Positions 6,073 through 12,367 of a DNA stretch of 12,367 nt are shown piece by piece. Under the pieces are notes generated by a model, which did no database searches, was not told where the DNA came from, and was given only the letters and a program-made list of their open reading frames with translations. Made by a program: the position numbers and the translations under genes. Position 1 is the stretch's first letter. The number at the start of each line of letters is the position of its first letter. Source of the stretch: JAVBSX01 sp031549565 (GTDB taxonomy: Bacteria > Planctomycetota > Planctomycetia > Pirellulales > Thermoguttaceae); the NCBI GenBank assembly GCA_031549565.1, contig JAVBPO010000148.1, forward strand, positions 1 to 12,367. The letters are read 5' to 3'.

Positions 6073-9000
6073 TTATTCATTCGCCAACGTCCCGGCGATC
6101 GGGCTGTGAATCACGGTCCAAACCGCGGCGATGTTTGAGAGCAGTCCGATCGTGAACATCCCGAAACCGACCGGGATCGCTTGCCGTAAAAGCGTCAACG
6201 GGGAGCCGGTCGCTTGGGGGATCAGAGCGAAAAACGCGGCGAGCAGTCCGACGCCGAGCCCGAGTAGGAGCAAAATCAAGCTTTCCGACACCACGAGCCG
6301 GACGATGCGCATCTTCCCGAACCCGATCGCGCGAAGTAGTGCCAACTCCTTGCGCCTCTGGAGCACGTTACGAAGTTGCACGATCCCGAGCCCGAACGTA
6401 CCGAGAATCAAACCGAATCCGCCGAGTGAACGGAAGGTCGAAAGATACGTGTTCTGGATCGCGAACAGCCGGTTCAGCCGATCCGTCGTCCGTTCGATCG
6501 TCAAACCGTAATCGCCGAGTGTGTCCATGAGGATCCGATCTGTGTCGTCTTTTTGCCCCAAGAGCGACCGACGGGCTCCCGAAATATCGACCAAAAAGTA
6601 CCGGTATCCACTCACTTCCGGAAAAAGTTCGAGCAGGTTCTTTTCTCCCATGATGATATCACCTTGCAGGATCGAGTTGGAAAGCAGCGCGACGATCTTG
6701 CAGCGAATTACCGAACCTCGGCCGTCGTCCATTTCGTAGATTTCGCCGACCCCTTTGTACAAATGCAGCGAATACATTGCCGTGTTCGAGTCGAGAATAA
6801 TCGGGACCGTCGGGATCCCCTTGGCGTCATATTCGACTTTTTCGTCGAGCTTGGGCCAGTCGATCGTCCCGAAAATCGACTCACCCGGCTTGTCGGCCAG
6901 CCGTTCGTCGAAAACATTTCCGACGCCGAGAATTCGCGGCATCATCGGCTGGTAAAGATTCAAACAGCCCGCATTGTCGCCGGAACGAACGCGAAACGGT
7001 ATCACTTTGATTCCGTGTTCGTCGAGAAACTTCGCGTCGTCCGGCGGCATGGAAAGCTTGTCCCGGCCCGATTCGGTGTTCATATCGAAATAAACCGGCA
7101 GCCGTGTTTCCGCGACAAGCGAGTACCCGCCGGTTCCCGACCGGTCGTTCCCGTCCATGTGAAACGCTCCGACCGCAAGAACCAGAAATGACGTTGAAGC
7201 CAGAAGACCGATGCACAACATGCTTCGTAGCGGACTTCTCGCGGCGTTAGAGGAAGCGAGACTGTCGAGAGTTTTCAATATCGCGTTTTCGCCCGCAAAT
7301 CGGTCATAAATGAATAGCAGGCAAAATAGTAGAACGAAGACGCCGACGCCGAAGAGTCCGACCGCACGGATCATTTGATCTTTCAGCGCGTAAGGACTCA
7401 GGAATATCATGAAAATAAATAGTATCACAAGGATGCCATAGGCGATTCGATCGACATACTTACGTCCGTAGGCTTTCACACGTTCTTCGATATCGCCACG
7501 AATCAGTTGCAACACGGAAAATTTCTTCAAGCTGCGTACCGTCCAAAAAACGACGAGAATCGCCAAGAGAAATGTGCTGAAAAATCCGATCAAAAGACTT
7601 GACGCCGTGATGTGAAGCGTCAAAAACGGCACGGTAATCGCGTCGAGCCACCAGTGATGCAGCCCGTAGAGCATCAATTCGGCGTAAGCGATCCCGAGCG
7701 GCACGCCGAACAACGACCCGAAAAACGCGAGGAGACCGCCTTCGAGCGCGCAGATGCGGAAAATTTGACGCCGCGTCAATCCGAGCGCAAGCAGCACCCC
7801 GAGCTGTGTCGCTTTCCGTTCGATGGAAAGTCGAAACAAAAGTGCAAGAAGCATCAACGCCGACGCGATGATGAAAAAACTGAACGACAAAAAGAGCACG
7901 TTAAACGGAGTGGTGCCGGCCGAGGCTTTTAAGCCGAGCTCCTTGACAGGAATAAATGAAAGGCCGAAAAGAGAGGACAGAGGACAGAGGACAGAGGACA
8001 GATTCGAAATTTCAAATTCCAAATTACTAATTACTGGTTGAGAGGAAAGCTCACCTCCCGAATCCTTCCCGTCCTCTGTCCTCTGTCCTCTGTCGTCTAC
8101 TAAAAACGTTGTGGTCTCGCCGAATCGGCTCGCCCAAAACCTTCTTGCCGTTTCGAGCGAGACGAACGCTTTGGGAGTCGTTTTGTGGGCGTCCCAATAA
8201 TCTTCGTCTCTCTTGCGGATCCGTTTGGCGTCAAACGGGAACGGCGGATTCCAGTCGGCGAGCGACTTTTCGTCGGAAACGCCTTGAATTTCAGGAACGA
8301 GATCCGGATCGTTCGCGGTACCACGCATCGGGACGATTTTCGACACTTTAAACGATTGCGTTTGCGTTTTTGTCCGGCCGTACAAACTTTCCGGCTCGAA
8401 GTACGTTAAATCAATCGAATCGCCGACCTTGACGCCAAGATCGTCCGCCGTCCAATCGTTGAGCACGATTTCGTCGTCGGCGATCTTTACCGTGGAATCA
8501 CCGAGATCGAGTTCGTCGATTCCCGCGACGAGCGAATACGGCGTTTCGTGTTCACCGAATTTTATTGACTCGGCGAGATAAACCAACACCGGCTTGGCGT
8601 CAGGCAATTTTTCCGCAATCGCGTCCGCTTGCGCCTTCGTGAACATCATCTTCGCCGACTTGATATGGACCACATTGTCTTTCCGGTCGACCGTGATACC
8701 CATGTCGGATAAGGAGAGGATAGAGGATAGAGGATAGAGGATAGAGGAATCATTAATCTTCTGTCCTCTGTTCTCTGTTCGCTGTCCTCTTGCCAAAACG
8801 ATCGTATTGATCTTGCCCGGCATGTCGAGCTGTGAACGCTCCTGGAGCCAGTGAAGCGGGACGATTGCCAGCGGCTGCGGTTTTTGATCCGCCAGGAGTG
8901 AAAACCGACCAAGCCCTTTGTTCGGCAGTACATCACGAACCGTGAGCCGTTTGCGAAACAACGTCTCTTCACGCCGCCCCAGCGAGCTGTCCGCCGGTAT

Positions 9001-9540
9001 CAACTCCGGCTTCGACACCCACAACGACACCACGTTATCTTCACCATTCCCCATTTCCTTTATTCGTAACACCTCCGCGAGTTCACGATTGATCACGATC
9101 TCATCGCGATTCCAGCGTGAAGGTCTTTCTCCGTCGGGCGAAAAAAGGTTCCAAAATTCATCGCTGCTTCCGAGCAGCGTGATACCGGCGGTTTGATCGT
9201 CGTATTTCGTCCCGGCCGGGAGCAGGATCACACCGGCGGCGTCAAAACGCTTTTGCGGATCGTTTTGAATCTTTTGTGGAATCTCTTCGCGAACGAAATT
9301 GTCGCCGGTCATGACGTAATCAACGGGACCGAGCCGGTCAAGCGTCAAGTCCCGAAGCGAACCTCGCATGGAATCGCCGACCAAAAGCGCCCCGGTCAGC
9401 ACCGCCGACGCGATCACGACGCCCATCGTGACCGCAAGCTGCATCGGCAGATCGAATCGAATCGAACGAAAAACGTAACGATGAAGAGAGAACGGATATC
9501 GACGTTCGCTTACGGATCCCGCTTTGTGTTCATTGGACAT
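6073..9540 (-). CDS. Large FtsX-like ABC transporter permease
   Basis: The 1155-residue inner-membrane protein belongs to the FtsX/MacB permease class, whose members move lipoproteins, lipids or other envelope substrates, or transmit force, with a partner ATPase. An N-terminal membrane segment (about 34-57, LAVTMGVVIASAVLTGALLVGDS) precedes a large extracytoplasmic domain. A first membrane block follows (about 546-690) with the FtsX-type loop ERKATQLGVLLALGLTRRQI. Then come two more helices (about 700-755), another helix (near 790), a second outside domain, and a final block (about 1030-1150) with RRKELALLRAIGFGKMRIVR. This duplicated FtsX layout is standard for the family. Two low-complexity insertions encoded by heptamer repeats lie in the first outside domain, at residues 251-278 and 483-527. 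The gene starts 47 nt after rny, without a clear Shine-Dalgarno sequence, and may share its transcript. No ATPase partner is in the window. Stop TAA at 6075-6073. Confidence 0.88.
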   Translation of the reverse strand: MSNEHKAGSVSERRYPFSLHRYVFRSIRFDLPMQLAVTMGVVIASAVLTGALLVGDSMRGSLRDLTLDRLGPVDYVMTGDNFVREEIPQKIQNDPQKRFDAAGVILLPAGTKYDDQTAGITLLGSSDEFWNLFSPDGERPSRWNRDEIVINRELAEVLRIKEMGNGEDNVVSLWVSKPELIPADSSLGRREETLFRKRLTVRDVLPNKGLGRFSLLADQKPQPLAIVPLHWLQERSQLDMPGKINTIVLARGQRTENRGQKINDSSILYPLSSILSLSDMGITVDRKDNVVHIKSAKMMFTKAQADAIAEKLPDAKPVLVYLAESIKFGEHETPYSLVAGIDELDLGDSTVKIADDEIVLNDWTADDLGVKVGDSIDLTYFEPESLYGRTKTQTQSFKVSKIVPMRGTANDPDLVPEIQGVSDEKSLADWNPPFPFDAKRIRKRDEDYWDAHKTTPKAFVSLETARRFWASRFGETTTFLVDDRGQRTEDGKDSGGELSSQPVISNLEFEISNLSSVLCPLSSLFGLSFIPVKELGLKASAGTTPFNVLFLSFSFFIIASALMLLALLFRLSIERKATQLGVLLALGLTRRQIFRICALEGGLLAFFGSLFGVPLGIAYAELMLYGLHHWWLDAITVPFLTLHITASSLLIGFFSTFLLAILVVFWTVRSLKKFSVLQLIRGDIEERVKAYGRKYVDRIAYGILVILFIFMIFLSPYALKDQMIRAVGLFGVGVFVLLFCLLFIYDRFAGENAILKTLDSLASSNAARSPLRSMLCIGLLASTSFLVLAVGAFHMDGNDRSGTGGYSLVAETRLPVYFDMNTESGRDKLSMPPDDAKFLDEHGIKVIPFRVRSGDNAGCLNLYQPMMPRILGVGNVFDERLADKPGESIFGTIDWPKLDEKVEYDAKGIPTVPIILDSNTAMYSLHLYKGVGEIYEMDDGRGSVIRCKIVALLSNSILQGDIIMGEKNLLELFPEVSGYRYFLVDISGARRSLLGQKDDTDRILMDTLGDYGLTIERTTDRLNRLFAIQNTYLSTFRSLGGFGLILGTFGLGIVQLRNVLQRRKELALLRAIGFGKMRIVRLVVSESLILLLLGLGVGLLAAFFALIPQATGSPLTLLRQAIPVGFGMFTIGLLSNIAAVWTVIHSPIAGTLANE
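7972..8098. repeat. Heptamer inverted-repeat element C1, inside the permease gene
   Basis: Four perfect agaggac units (7972-7999) face three gtcctct units plus one gtcgtct (8071-8098), their inverse. The core holds a degenerate seven-base series, caaattc, caaatta, ctaatta. Read in the permease frame, the arms give RGQRTED and SSVLCPLSS and the core gives PVISNLEFEISN. The reading frame is kept across all 127 bases. Confidence 0.9.
8715..8790. repeat. Heptamer inverted-repeat element C2, inside the permease gene
   Basis: Four agaggat units and one agaggaa (8715-8749) face ctgtcct, ctgttct, ctgttcg, ctgtcct (8761-8788) across an 11-base centre. The arms pair imperfectly: t/c variants give G-T wobbles on one strand and A-C mismatches on the other. 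In the permease frame they encode RGQRTENRGQ and SSILYPLSSIL, the same pattern as element C1, and contain no stop. Confidence 0.88.
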
Positions 9541-9587
9541 CGGACTGTGGAGTGGATAGGACGTGGTGTCACGTCAATCGGGGCCGG

Positions 9588-11150
9588 TCACTTCGCGATT
9601 TCCGTGCATCTTGTCTCGCGAATGACGGTCACTTTGATTTCACCGGGAAATTGAAGGCGTTGCGATAATGTTTTGACGATGTCACGACAGATTTTCGCGG
9701 CGGCTTCGTCGGTCGTTTGCTCGGCGGAGACCAGGACCCGCATTTCCCGACCCGCCTGGACGGCAAACGCCTGTTCGACCCCTTCGAATTCCGTTGCGAT
9801 CGATTCGAGTTCCTCCATCCGTTTGACGTAATTGTCGAGCGATTCGCGTCTGGCACCAGGCCGGGAAGCGCTGCAAGCGTCCGCGGCGGCGACGATCACG
9901 GTGTACGGGCTGTCCAGCCGCGGATCCTCGTGATGCCCCAAGGCGGCGTTGACCACTTCGACCGGTTCGCCGTAGCGACGCAAAAGATCGGCGCCGATTC
10001 TCGGATGCCCGCCTTCGATTTCATGATCGACCGCCTTGCCGATATCGTGCAGTAATCCGCAACGTCGCGCGAGTTTTTCGTTCAGGCCGAGTTCGATTGC
10101 GATCATCCCTGCCAGAAACGCCGTTTCGATGGAATGTCGCAGTACGTTTTGACTATAGCTCGTTCGGAAATGAAGCCGACCGAGAAGTTGGACCAGGCGC
10201 TCGTTCATGCCGAACAGGTCGACTTCCTGGCACGCTTGATCCCCGGCTTTCTGGATGAAGGACTGGATTTCCTCGTTGGTTTCCGCGACAATTTCTTCGA
10301 TCCGCGACGGATGGATTCGACCGTCGGTAATCAAACGGTTCAGCGCGAGCCTCGCGACTTCGCGGCGGATGGAGTCGAAACCGCTGACGATCACGACTCC
10401 CGGAGTGTCGTCGATAATCACGTCGACGCCGGTCGCTTTCTCGAACGCGCGAATGTTGCGGCCTTCCCGACCGATGATGCGTCCTTTCATGTCGTCGTTC
10501 GGAATGTCGATGGTGCTGCTGGTCACTTCGGCGGTGTGGGACGCCGCATAACGCTGAAGTGCCATGAGGAGAATATTTTTCGCCTGTTGCTCACACTTTT
10601 CCTGGAGCGTTTTTTCATGCCGTTGGATGATGGATCCTTCTTCGGCCAAAAGTTCGTTTTCGAGCGTCTTGAGAAGCCGGTTCACCGCCTCCTCCCGGGA
10701 CAGTCCGGCCAGATCGTGAAGCGTCGTCCGCTCTTTGGCGATCAGTTGCTGCAGCTCCTCTTGGCGACGTCCCGTTTCATCGATTCTTTCTTGGAAGTGG
10801 CGCTGCGCGTTTTCGACGAGACTTTCCTGCTTCCGGAGCTCTTCGGCCTGTTTTTCCAGTCCGTCCTGGAGTTTTTCGAGTTGGCGTTCCCGGTGGTGGA
10901 TTTCTTTGCGAAAATGCCGTTGCTCCTTGTCGAAATCCTCCTTTTGCTGGATGCTCAACTCCTTGATTTTCAGATCCGCTTCCCGAAGTTTGTTCTCCGC
11001 TTCCAACTCGGCACGATAAAGAATTTCCGTGGTCCGGGTTTCGATATCCTGCTTACGAAGCTTGTCGGAAATGCGCACCGCGCAATAAACAGCGGCCAAA
11101 GACAGGCACCAAAGAGAGCCGTAGATGGCATAAGTCAACCAAAAAGTCAC
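9588..11150 (-). CDS. rny: Ribonuclease Y
   Basis: RNase Y is the membrane-anchored endoribonuclease that starts mRNA decay in many bacteria. The 520-residue product has an N-terminal membrane segment (about 2-25), then a long charged coiled coil (about 30-190, rich in E, K, Q and R). The KH RNA-binding domain follows with GREG at 227-230 (IIGREGRNIRAFEKATGVDV). The HD hydrolase domain has His368-Asp369 in LLHDIGKA and a second metal site in GHHED. The end, EIKVTVIRETR near the C-terminus, is the family signature. Length and order are normal and all key residues are present. The GTG at 11150 is the most upstream start possible, since an in-frame TAG lies four codons before it; a weak AGGG is placed about 7 nt upstream. 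An internal TTG at codon 5 is an alternative. The permease gene follows after 47 nt on the same strand. Confidence 0.96.
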   Translation of the reverse strand: MTFWLTYAIYGSLWCLSLAAVYCAVRISDKLRKQDIETRTTEILYRAELEAENKLREADLKIKELSIQQKEDFDKEQRHFRKEIHHRERQLEKLQDGLEKQAEELRKQESLVENAQRHFQERIDETGRRQEELQQLIAKERTTLHDLAGLSREEAVNRLLKTLENELLAEEGSIIQRHEKTLQEKCEQQAKNILLMALQRYAASHTAEVTSSTIDIPNDDMKGRIIGREGRNIRAFEKATGVDVIIDDTPGVVIVSGFDSIRREVARLALNRLITDGRIHPSRIEEIVAETNEEIQSFIQKAGDQACQEVDLFGMNERLVQLLGRLHFRTSYSQNVLRHSIETAFLAGMIAIELGLNEKLARRCGLLHDIGKAVDHEIEGGHPRIGADLLRRYGEPVEVVNAALGHHEDPRLDSPYTVIVAAADACSASRPGARRESLDNYVKRMEELESIATEFEGVEQAFAVQAGREMRVLVSAEQTTDEAAAKICRDIVKTLSQRLQFPGEIKVTVIRETRCTEIAK

Positions 11151-11807
11151 GGATAAACCCTAATATCGATCAGGGGACGAATACCCGCCGAGCAATCGCA
11201 ACAAAAGAAGAAGGAGTACCTATATATTTTTCCGAACCCGCAAACCGCGAACGAACCGGTATGTGCCGCGGCGTCATTCCCTGAAATATTCCGCGCAGGG
11301 CGGAACAAAGTCGTCAGTCGGAGCACCAAAAGCCGTATATCGCGAAATAATCGGCGTACGTTCCCCTCTCGATTTCGAGACCCGGCAAAGGAGCGCCCCG
11401 GAAATCTTTCTTCGGCGTAACGCATCGCACGGAGTTGGGGAAATTGCTATGACGACAATATCACAAACGAATGTGGTAAGATCTCGACGGGACGGCATTG
11501 CAGGAATTCTCCTCCCTGCTCGAACCGTCCGATCGGGATTAACACGCAATAGCAGACGCGTCCCGAGGAGGAGGAGCAAAGCGAACAAAAATATCAGCGG
11601 GGGGATCAACATAGCAATATCGCCATTTCGCCGGGTCGAGCACACCGTAAATCCAGTCGTCGAACGCCGGGGCAGACGGAAAATTTCTTTTGTCGGACAC
11701 TTTTTGCTCTCACGCCTCTCACCGCTTGAGCCAAAGTATTCGTCCATATTAAATTAATGTCATTATTTTAGAATCGCAGCGAACTACGACCTTCTCATTA
11801 TCATACA

Positions 11808-11848
11808 GAAAAACTTGGGCTTCCGCAACGGAAAGGATCAAGTTTTTC
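11808..11848. terminator. Bidirectional terminator-like double hairpin
   Basis: gaaaaacttg (11808-11817) pairs perfectly with caagtttttc (11839-11848). Inside, ttccg (11821-11825) pairs with cggaa (11829-11833) around loop caa. The A5 and T5 tracts at the stem ends make it terminator-like in both directions. There is no clear gene directly beside it, so its job is uncertain. Confidence 0.4.
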
Positions 11849-11974
11849 CCAAAATTTCGCGAAACCGGTTGCCGCAACGCAGTTTTTCAGACATTTTTTT
11901 TCGTACTTTTGTCGATCGGTAAGATTCTCCGTGGCGTGTATTATTTGTACTGTCCGGCTATGAAATCCGTTTTG

Positions 11975-11988
11975 GGCTTCAGGCTTCA
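11975..11988. repeat. Short heptamer repeat (ggcttca) x2
   Basis: Two perfect copies of ggcttca at 11975-11981 and 11982-11988. They lie at the distal end of the minus-strand terminator T-run. Only two copies are present and no inverse arm is seen, so on its own it is weak; its period of seven matches the larger elements in this window. Confidence 0.45.
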
Positions 11989-11989
11989 G

Positions 11990-12017
11990 AAAAAAAGGCC
12001 CCAGATGAACTGGAGCC
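11990..12017 (-). terminator. Rho-independent terminator on the minus strand
   Basis: On the minus strand ggctcca (12017-12011) pairs with tggggcc (12003-11997) with one mismatch, loop gttcatc, and is followed by seven T (11996-11990). It lies about 60 nt after the stop codon at 12076, so it probably served the truncated minus-strand gene described next. Confidence 0.6.
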
Positions 12018-12075
12018 GGGAGCGTTTGCCCATTTCGACTTTTCCGTCTATCCTAATACGCCCCTTGGAATCGGC

Positions 12076-12225
12076 CTATTTCGGTTTCTTCGCCGGTTTG
12101 GACGCGGCCTTTTCCTGCTTGAACCGGTTACGCCAGTAATCTTGCGTCTCAGCCAAGGACCGTAGGTAAGCCGGTTGGGTGATCCGCTCGACCTCTTGAA
12201 GCGAAACGGGGGTCGGGGCGATATT
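12076..12225 (-). pseudogene. C-terminal remnant of a minus-strand gene
   Basis: After an in-frame TGA (12228-12226) there are 49 open codons to TAG (12078-12076). They read like a real protein end: QEVERITQPAYLRSLAETQ, then DYWRNRFKQEKAASKPAKKPK, a helical, charged segment closing with a Lys/Pro/Ala tail. A minus-strand terminator stands about 60 nt downstream. There is no ATG or GTG before the conserved-looking part, and the only TTG falls in its middle. Upstream frames show nothing coding, and a plus-strand promoter and gene begin within 100 nt. This fits a gene that lost its 5' part by deletion or rearrangement. I do not recognise the family. A chance open frame is possible but the terminator argues against it. 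Confidence 0.45.
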
Positions 12226-12233
12226 TCAGGGTG

Positions 12234-12274
12234 CGCGCAAAAGCCCTTGCGCGATTGGGGGGAATGGGTAAAAT
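12234..12274 (+). promoter_or_regulatory. Promoter with overlapping inverted repeat
   Basis: TTGCGC (12247-12252) and TAAAAT (12269-12274) are separated by 16 nt, giving a fair -10 and a weak -35, and predict a start near 12281, about 40 nt before the gene at 12321. A perfect 7-bp inverted repeat, cgcgcaa (12234-12240) and ttgcgcg (12247-12253), covers the -35 box and could be an operator. Confidence 0.4.
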
Positions 12275-12320
12275 ACGCGGAGTTGATTTTTCTCTCACCT
12301 CCATTCATCAAGGAAATCCC

Positions 12321-12367
12321 ATGCCCCGACACGACCAAACGCCCGAACAAATCGAAGCCGAAACCGA
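12321..12367 (+). CDS. Start of an unidentified gene, cut by the window edge
   Basis: ATG at 12321 follows a good Shine-Dalgarno AAGGA (12310-12314) at six bases' distance, with a promoter candidate upstream. Fifteen codons are visible, MPRHDQTPEQIEAET, hydrophilic and with no signal peptide, so a cytoplasmic product is likely. Too little is present to name a family. Confidence 0.65.
   Translation, partial: MPRHDQTPEQIEAET

Larger units (their letters stand above)
11151..12075. other. Long stretch without a convincing gene
   Basis: About 925 bases hold no recognisable gene. Nearest rny there is an AT-rich spot (tatatattttt, 11221-11231) that could be part of an rny promoter, but no good -35 pairs with it. 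Between 11263 and 11757 both strands are open in opposite phase, which argues against either being real. The minus-strand frame (11747-11274; possible internal ATG at 11612) encodes one hydrophobic stretch, MLIPPLIFLFALLLLLGTR, but its later codons are rich in AGA, AGG and CGA and it lacks a ribosome binding site. Beyond 11758 the sequence is AT-richer, with hairpins annotated separately. I see no tRNA, rRNA or CRISPR here. A decayed gene or an untranslated RNA is possible. Confidence 0.5.

Noticed and set aside
10134..11156. A 340-codon plus-strand open frame opposite rny
   Set aside because: Antisense to the coiled coil, KH and HD regions of RNase Y, whose motifs are unmistakable. Its long Leu/Phe runs are the complement of Glu/Lys-rich coiled-coil codons.
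11274..11747. A 157-codon minus-strand frame with one hydrophobic segment, as a small membrane protein
   Set aside because: The opposite strand is equally open, there is no ribosome binding site at either possible ATG, and rare Arg codons are frequent. Kept only as a remark in the intergenic entry.
11855..11864. Perfect 10-base palindrome tttcgcgaaa as an operator
   Set aside because: Short, AT/CG-simple and not near a gene start; likely by chance at this length.

Overview
The window looks like chromosomal DNA of a Planctomycetota bacterium, possibly a gut- or host-associated relative of the Pirellulales. This is inferred from gene style, not from a marker gene: a secreted protein with stacked carboxypeptidase-regulatory-like domains, a secreted GH2 glycosidase with an extra C-terminal sandwich domain, a very large FtsX-type permease, NrdR and RNase Y, few strong Shine-Dalgarno sequences, and moderate GC.

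Layout. Plus strand: the 3' end of a large multi-domain beta-sandwich protein (1-1553), a nested-hairpin terminator, a secreted GH2 enzyme (1734-4094), then nrdR (4175-4666). Minus strand, read from right to left: rny (11150-9588), a 1155-residue FtsX-like permease (9540-6073) starting 47 nt after rny, and a PP-loop thiouridylase-like protein (5900-4878). The last gene converges on nrdR, with a long palindromic repeat between them. From 11151 to 12075 there is no convincing gene, only terminator-like hairpins and weak reading frames. A 49-codon open tail of a minus-strand gene with its own terminator (12225-11990) lies just before a new plus-strand gene that begins at 12321 and runs off the edge.

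The genes do not form one pathway. They cover polysaccharide use (GH2), dNTP supply control (NrdR), tRNA thiolation or a related sulfur/adenylation step (PP-loop), an envelope ABC system (permease) and RNA turnover (RNase Y).

The most unusual content is a set of micro-elements built from seven-base tandem units. Different units occur at different sites (agaggac, agaggat, cgtaatt/ctaatta, ctgtaga, ggcttca), but the period is always seven. Four of the five sites have inverted arms able to form hairpins. Two elements lie in frame inside the permease gene, one abuts the nrdR start codon, one fills the leader of the PP-loop gene, and one touches the terminator of the truncated gene. A separate TGTCAT-ended palindrome lies between nrdR and the PP-loop gene.
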